From Hygrophila difformis (lineage: Eukaryota > Streptophyta > Magnoliopsida > Lamiales > Acanthaceae): 64,000 nt of DNA. Of this stretch, positions 58,594 through 64,000 are shown piece by piece. The stretch covers positions 26,848,174 through 26,912,173 of the forward strand of contig JAOANR010000010.1 in assembly GCA_030278955.1 (NCBI GenBank), written 5' to 3'. The notes under the pieces are model-generated. The model was not told where the DNA came from. It searched no databases and saw only the letters and a list, made by a program, of their open reading frames with translations. Both the position numbers and the translations under genes were made by a program. The stretch's first letter is position 1; each line of letters opens with the position of its first letter.

Positions 58594-59263
58594 TGTTGGG
58601 AATTCACCAATAACTTGACAAGATCAAAATTTGCAGTGGACACTTAATTCCAAAGTTGTTAGAATTTCGCAGGAACATTAACAAAATCAAGCAAACAAGA
58701 ACACAAGGATTTACGTGGAAAACCCTTCCAATTCGAAAGGTAAAAACCACGAGGCTCTTGAGCCTATTTCAAATCCACTATCACCAAAAGGGATTACACA
58801 AAAGTCTGTAAAATCGCAACCAAAGATGTGGCCTTATAACAACACAAAGTCACCACAATCTCAACTCCACCAAGAACACCAAATCGGAAAAATAGGAACA
58901 CAAACTGCAGCCCCGAACAGAAATTTATACAAAAATTTCTAACCGTTGAAATTCGATCTCCACCGTACAAAACAAAGAACGAGATGTCCCGCACCTGCTG
59001 TAAAAATTTCAGCCCGATCGGAAAAGATTTGCTGCAACGTTTCGCCGGAAATCAAAATCTGGACGGAGGAGATTGGTTGCAGCATTTTTCTTGTTCTGCT
59101 TCTGGGTTCTCCTCTATTGCTGCTCTGTGTGGAAAAATAAAATTGTTGACAGCTTCTCTCACAATAATAATGAAGATGTCGTGTCTGCCTCATTTAATAA
59201 TACACAAGGGGTGCCCAATTATTAAATATTTTATTGACTTTGAGAGTTGGGAGGACCCCAACA
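58594..59263 (-). repeat. Copia 5' LTR (right)
   Basis: 670 bp with intact TGTTGGG...CCCAACA ends. The partner at 46928-47592 is missing the outermost bases. Confidence 0.94.
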
Positions 59264-60215
59264 GGCCGGAAATGATGAAACTGGATCGGGGATGGTGACT
59301 TCCTAGCCGGAATTATGGAGACGGCAGGCTGTTGGAATTGTAGACGGGTAGGAACAGAGGTGGAGGCCAGAGCTTTGTTCGCGGGCGATTGGAGATGACT
59401 CGCCGGAGTATTGGAGATGATGATCGGAGCCTCAGGTTGGAGGTCAGGCTGCCGGATTTGTGGCTCGGGAAGCGGCTGGATTGGGGGTTTTGATGGAGAC
59501 AGGTTCAGGGTCGCGATGGTGGCCGGAGGAAACGGGGCTTGTCCGGAAGAGATGAGGGAGATGGTGGTGGCCGGTGGTGTAGGCGGGATCTCGCCGGAAA
59601 TAATTGGGGATTTTCTATTTCTTGGCCGGCGAACAGATCTGGAAATGGTGATGATAATGGTGCCCCCGACGACCTGGTCGGAGAAGGTGGTGATCGGAAT
59701 CGGAAGTCAGAAGTGGTAACGATGAAGGCCGATGTGTTCCAATTTCCAAATTGTATTTCAATTTGAAAACTTGGGGAAGAAGGGGATGGTCACGTGAGAG
59801 GCTCACGTGGGGTGCGCAAATTATTGTGGTGGGCCCCACCTGCATTAATTCTTTTTTTTATTATACATAACTGTATAAAAACACATATAGATAAATTTAT
59901 TCTAATTGATTTGTAGGCTTGTGTTCCGTTGAATGGACCCGTGTTTCATTGAACATATACCACCAAACCATAATTCATCATTCTCAAATTTCATCAAGAA
60001 TTGGAATTTTTAATATTTTCATCATGTTTTTGGATTTTTTAACACAAATTTAATAAAAAAAGCAATATTTTTGTGTTTTTCAATACCAGTTTATTATTTA
60101 TACAAAGTTGCAAATATCTATCAAACTCAACTGCTTTCTTATTTAAATAAGACCAGAATGCGATCAAATGTCCATGTTTAGACACGGAAATAGATTGAAA
60201 ATAATGGTCAATTTT
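59264..60215. repeat. Segment B (copy of segment A, without the viral insert)
   Basis: It matches 38953-39511 and 46506-46927 nearly base for base. At the place corresponding to the caulimovirid it reads ggggtgcgcaaattattg and is thus an unoccupied site, 11 bases shorter than the reconstruction from segment A. Segment B starts directly at the end of the copia LTR. Confidence 0.92.
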
Positions 60216-60612
60216 GGCCATTATCAATAAACCATATTTTTTCATGTGGAAAACACAAAATAATATGTTCATATAACCAAACATCATATGTGCTATACAA
60301 AGATAAAAAGATCAAAAGCAACAATTTAAATTATAAAGTAGCTAGTAATAAAAATTAAGTTGCATTAGAAAATGATGCAACTAAACAGAATACAATAGTA
60401 ATTCGTCATTAAAAATAATTGGTGGAAGAAGATAAATGAAGAAAAGTTCCTCATTAAATACCATGAGAAAGAAGTTTTTAGCTCCACTTAATAGTAGTAT
60501 TACTAACCCTGTTCCAGAAATAATAATCATCGAATAGTAATAAATAAGGTATAAATAACAGTATACATCACCCAAAACCAAAAATGGCCACCCAGAAAAA
60601 TGAAAATGACCC
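60216..60612. other. AT-rich, no gene recognised
   Basis: About 400 bases with small ORFs on the minus strand that do not look coding. Part may be the outer portion of the LINE 3' relic that resumes after the SINE. Confidence 0.4.
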
Positions 60613-60629
60613 ATGGGTGATATTATTAT

Positions 60630-60804
60630 TTTTTTTTGGGTAAATAGTGACACTCATGTGTCGGCAAAGCTGTGTGAGAGTCCAAACCACATAAATTACA
60701 AAGGGGGATAAAGGGGAGGGGATAGAGGGCCGGGTGGGGATCGAACTCCCAACATATGGTTGAGAGAAGAGGGACTTGACTACTAAGGTAAGTCCCCAAC
60801 CCCA
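60630..60804 (-). mobile_element. tRNA-derived SINE with 17-bp TSD
   Basis: On the minus strand it starts at 60804 (ggggttggggacttacctta). It has a plausible A box (near 60795-60780) and a good B box, gagttcgatcc (60748-60738), and ends in a short A tail (60637-60630). The 17-mer atgggtgatattattat flanks it exactly (60613-60629 and 60805-60821). At 175 bp, with two pol III boxes, an A tail and a long TSD, it is a plant SINE moved by LINE machinery. Confidence 0.9.
60738..60748 (-). promoter_or_regulatory. SINE pol III B box
   Basis: Minus-strand gagttcgatcc fits GGTTCGANNCC with one change. It is the internal promoter inherited from the tRNA ancestor. Confidence 0.75.
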
Positions 60805-60821
60805 ATGGGTGATATTATTAT

Positions 60822-61080
60822 CAATAGAGTTAGGAAAAATGATAACCAACATAGTAAATAAAAGGATGACAAGCCACGGCAGGCAAAACCACCAAAATAC
60901 ACGGTGGTAAACAAAGATGGCCAATGACCAAGGCCAAAAAGATAGCTGGGCAAGAGCCCAAAAATCTCCCCGCTGGCCTTGTTAAAACCCTCACATGGGA
61001 AAACCCAGTAGGAAAAACACATGAGAGGGAAAAAAGAGAACCAAAGCAGAAAATGATATGAAAATGATGATGTATATACA
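60822..61080 (-). mobile_element. LINE 3' UTR relic
   Basis: The minus strand reads gggttttcccatgtgagggt, then aaggccagcggggag, ttggccttggtcattggcc and accgtgt..ttggtgg, in the same order as the 3' UTR of the LINE at 1-5985 (5752-5870). It is therefore a 5'-truncated copy of a related LINE. The SINE at 60630-60804 is inserted in its far end. Minus-strand ORFs here are not genes. Confidence 0.82.
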
Positions 61081-61637
61081 AATCTCATTTATACATGCAG
61101 TTATAAGCAGTGAAAGATTCATTCATCCAATAACTTTTGTTCAATAGATTACCAATCACGATAAATGTACAAAGGAATGTGGCAAATAGCTTCATCGACA
61201 AAAGCATGATCAGATTTTACAAAGAATTCATTGCCTCAGATCTCCTGCATTGAAAAGTCATGTTGTTTAATCTTCAAAAGACCAGATCGAGCAGATTATT
61301 CTTGAATCCTGAATCCTGGTCTGAAACTTTAAGAAATAAACATAAACCAGCTCCTGTACAGAAAAATTGCTTGTGCTCATACAGAGATACAAACTAGAAA
61401 TCATACTTTTTAAGATAAAAAGTGCCTTGAAACTATTCTATCCGAAAGCTCACCGCCTTCACATTATAGGAAAGACATTTATTTGCAGTGAGAAAGGGAT
61501 CTTGTTGGATATCAGGATATGTATAAGAGAGAATAGATATACACAATACTTATAGTGGGTGGGAGTCCCCAAACAATAGGGAAGGATGGTAGGTATATTG
61601 AAACTGTGGTTATAATTCACAATATCCTCTTATAAAT
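61081..61637. other. Non-coding spacer
   Basis: No clear feature. One 62-aa frame (61367-61555) has no recognisable domain. Confidence 0.35.
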
Positions 61638-61639
61638 TA

Positions 61640-61998
61640 CTCTCTCCGTCCCATTATTTATGTCTCACTTTCTTTTTTGGTCCGTCTCAACACCTTTGTC
61701 TCATTTCCATTTTAGAAAATCATTAAATATTAATCACCCACCTACACCCATCACATCACATCAATAAATAAATATGCTAAAATTTTAAATCCACTACCAT
61801 AAATAAATTTCAACTCACAACCATCACATCACACATAAATAAATCAATTAAATATTCAAACACATTACAATAATATCACATAAATTACTAATTTACCCCT
61901 CTTTAAACACTAATCTACACTTACATTAAATACTATCTATTCTCACATAAAATACCGTGCCCAAAAGTTTTGAGACACTTCTAGTGGGACGGAGGGAG
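61640..61998. mobile_element. Stowaway-type MITE
   Basis: The ends CTCTCTCCGTCCCATTATTT and ...CTAGTGGGACGGAGGGAG are inverted repeats, with TA on both sides (61638-61639 and 61999-62000). 359 bp and non-coding. Confidence 0.87.
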
Positions 61999-62000
61999 TA

Positions 62001-62624
62001 TAAGCTAATCAACTGGGAAAGAAGGCCAAAAGATAATGTATGGGAGTAAATCCTTAAGTAGTAGTAAGAGATAATTGTTCCCTACAAATAGAATTAAAAT
62101 CATGGGCTAAAAAGCTAAAAGAGTATAATCTCAAATATTAAAAGATGACTGGAGTGTAACTTTCAGTAAGACTGAAAGTATTAGCTATTTCGAAGGTTCA
62201 TCAGTTAATATGTAACTATAAATTACTCTTTCACACAACTTGCGCAGGTATAAATTGTTTGTTGCATTTGAATGAATTGATTAAAATGATTTTTCAAGTT
62301 TTTGCTATAAAAATTTATATATATCAGTTTATTTTACAAAATCATTAACCAGTAAGGCATAATAAAAATATGCTAATACTCGATATTCATTTGGAATACT
62401 TGATTCAAGGATAAAGTTCAACTATTCAATAAATGACAGTTGTATTAGTTCAACTATTTCATGAGTTATACAAAGTCAGATTATAGCATCACTTCAATCA
62501 ATCTATATCTATCTATCTATATATATGTATATATATGTGTGTGTGTAGGGGAATACACATGTTACAGAACCCATAGAAACACTGCACAAGTTAGAATTCA
62601 TATCTCAATTATGCACTCTCCATT
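62001..62624. other. Non-coding spacer with a microsatellite
   Basis: AT-rich. A compound microsatellite of tatc, ta and tg units lies near 62502-62548. No gene was found. Confidence 0.4.
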
Positions 62625-62629
62625 ATCCT

Positions 62630-63549
62630 TGTTGGGAACCAGTTTTGAGCAAATGTGTTCACAACCGATGTCTGGACTACTTAGGTGAACCACCACAGTA
62701 CATGTTCGACAAACTATTTATAGAAAGGGTAGCTGACGAATATGCACGAAGATCTTCTCCAATGGTCAGCTGTTTCATGTCCGGATTGTGTTCACGAAGT
62801 TTGGAAACCAAGATCTCCTAATCCGGATAACTCCATTCTAAGGATCGGTATAATTATGGTAAGAAAATCTTACCTTGGAATGGAGCGTTGGTGTCTCTCT
62901 TCAAATAAGTCGGCCAAGGGATGAGACGCACACGGCTTACATTACACACTTTTCTCCCTTGTGCTATTGAAGTAATCGTGAGAGACATTCATATTCCTTC
63001 CAGTGTTCGTGATCTAATCTTATTGAAGGAAGAGAGTCGATCAACACTTCCTCGGGTGACTTGATCGAGATTGTGCTACTGTGTTCTTGATTGAAATCGA
63101 CGGATTCAATCAAGCCCTTCGAGGAGTCGTCACCACACGAGCTTGATTGATTACATTCGTGAAGGAGAAATTGCCAACAGGTTTCGACAAAGGGTGACTT
63201 GGAGGAGGAGCCTTCAAGGAATTGGAGGAAGGTCGGGGAGATCTTCACCAAGGCAAGGGGGGTGCTTTGGGTTGACAATTCGAACCGCTTGGAGATTGGA
63301 GTTGGGCAATTCACAACACTATTGTTTAATTGTGGATCAAGTTAAACAAGTAGTGAAATCTCCTGGATTGGTATCCCCCAGATGTAGGCTTGTGCCGAAC
63401 TGGGTCAACAAACCTTGATTTCGTTCTTTTACAGTTTATTTATATTCCGCTGCTTATCATTATTAAAACTGTTTAACGTGTCCACGAAAGGTGTCTGAAC
63501 TAGTTTTACAGGACCAGTTTACTGGTTATCCTAGCAAACGGACCTAACA
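62630..63549 (+). mobile_element. Solo LTR, copia-type, 920 bp
   Basis: It starts TGTTGGGAACC, ends GGACCTAACA, and is flanked by a perfect 5-bp duplication atcct (62625-62629 and 63550-63554). Near the 3' end it has attccgctgc (about 63446), a word common in plant copia LTRs. With no internal region it arose by recombination between two LTRs. It is a different family from the copia at 46928-59263. The small ORFs inside are not genes. Confidence 0.9.
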
Positions 63550-63554
63550 ATCCT

Positions 63555-64000
63555 TTCTCTACTCAACAAAATACACCTTTCATAAATGAGGATAAAGTTC
63601 AACTATTCAATAAACGAACAGTTGTATTATGTGTAGTTTGTTCATCATACAATCAGGGAGATCCACATACAATACATTGCCAAGTGAAATTATATATCAC
63701 ATAATCATCCTCAAAATTGAATACTGAGGCAAAATTTATTTATTTTCTCAAGGACTCCAGATAAAGAAAAAAAGAAAGAAAGAACAAAACTAAAAAATGA
63801 AACGGAGGCATTTCTACGAACATATTGTATATTGCCGAATTTCCTATACATAATCCACACATGAAGCAACTTAAATATAGAAAGATATCAAATTCATTCC
63901 CATTAGTATCTAAAATTCCAGAATCTAACAAATCAAACCCTTAAGCCCCATTCAAGAATCATTAAATCTTACGCAAACAAATTCTAGATCATTTGTATCC
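63555..64000. other. Non-coding right edge
   Basis: AT-rich. A 22-nt word (ataaagttcaactattcaata...) near 63590 also occurs at 62411, just left of the solo LTR. No gene was found. Confidence 0.4.

Larger units (their letters stand above)
46928..59263 (-). mobile_element. Ty1/copia LTR retrotransposon, interrupted by a gypsy element
   Basis: Two LTRs of about 665 and 670 bp (46928-47592 and 58594-59263) enclose, on the minus strand, gag, protease, integrase, RT and RNase H in copia order. A tRNA-Met primer site adjoins the right LTR and a purine tract adjoins the left LTR. A gypsy element (49086-56080) has split the pol gene. Without it the element is about 5.3 kb, normal for copia. The outer five bases (TGTTG) of the left LTR are missing, and no TSD is visible, which points to rearrangement after insertion. 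Confidence 0.95.

Noticed and set aside
60568..61088. Several overlapping hydrophobic minus-strand ORFs resembling membrane proteins
   Set aside because: They overlay a LINE 3' UTR relic and a SINE. The hydrophobic look comes from T-rich sequence.
62742..63418. Short ORFs between 62742 and 63418 as genes
   Set aside because: They fall inside a solo LTR defined by exact TSDs and have no protein features.

Overview
This window is nuclear DNA of a flowering plant, most likely a eudicot. Almost all of it is transposable-element sequence, inserted layer upon layer. I found no intact host gene, no tRNA gene and no CRISPR array. The plant origin is shown by plant L1-type LINEs with RNase H tails, Ty1/copia and Ty3/gypsy elements primed by initiator tRNA-Met, Helitrons, Stowaway-type MITEs, a CACTA transposase relic, an endogenous caulimovirid, and a block that looks like mitochondrial DNA. 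The sequence alone does not name a species.

Layout. Bases 1-5985 hold a decayed LINE cut by the window edge. A minus-strand Helitron (6197-10368) follows; it keeps helicase remnants and carries two MITEs. Bases 11332-17990 look like a decayed CACTA element with TNP2 transposase relics and a small solo LTR (13223-13411). At 18525-19472 a poly(A)-tailed retrocopy, flanked by a 13-bp target-site duplication (TSD), lies beside a second copy of part of itself. A short Helitron (20278-21369), a MITE and a solo-LTR-like gypsy element with nine tandem B-box-like motifs (22881-25879) come next. A nearly complete LINE with a TSD (26086-31888) then sits inside another Helitron, whose 3' end is at 32136. 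Bases 34860-38030 are a probable nuclear mitochondrial insertion (NUMT), with clusters of 20-nt palindromes on both sides.

Bases 39522-46505 are an endogenous caulimovirid with inverted-repeat ends and short direct repeats at its junctions. It was inserted into a 1-kb sequence ('segment A') that recurs at 59264-60215 ('segment B'). Between the two segments lies a copia element on the minus strand (46928-59263). A gag-only gypsy element on the plus strand (49086-56080) is inserted in the copia pol gene with a perfect 5-bp TSD. The last 4 kb contain a LINE 3'-tail relic split by a SINE with a perfect 17-bp TSD, a MITE, and a copia solo LTR with a perfect 5-bp TSD.

Almost every coding region carries frameshifts or stop codons, so the elements are fossils. 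The exact TSDs and nesting still allow relative dating: gypsy is younger than copia, the LINE at 26086 is younger than its host Helitron, and the SINE is younger than the LINE tail. The points most worth following are the hairpin-like termini and missing movement protein of the caulimovirid, the two alternative LTR start sites in the gypsy family, and the B-box-like array inside its LTR.
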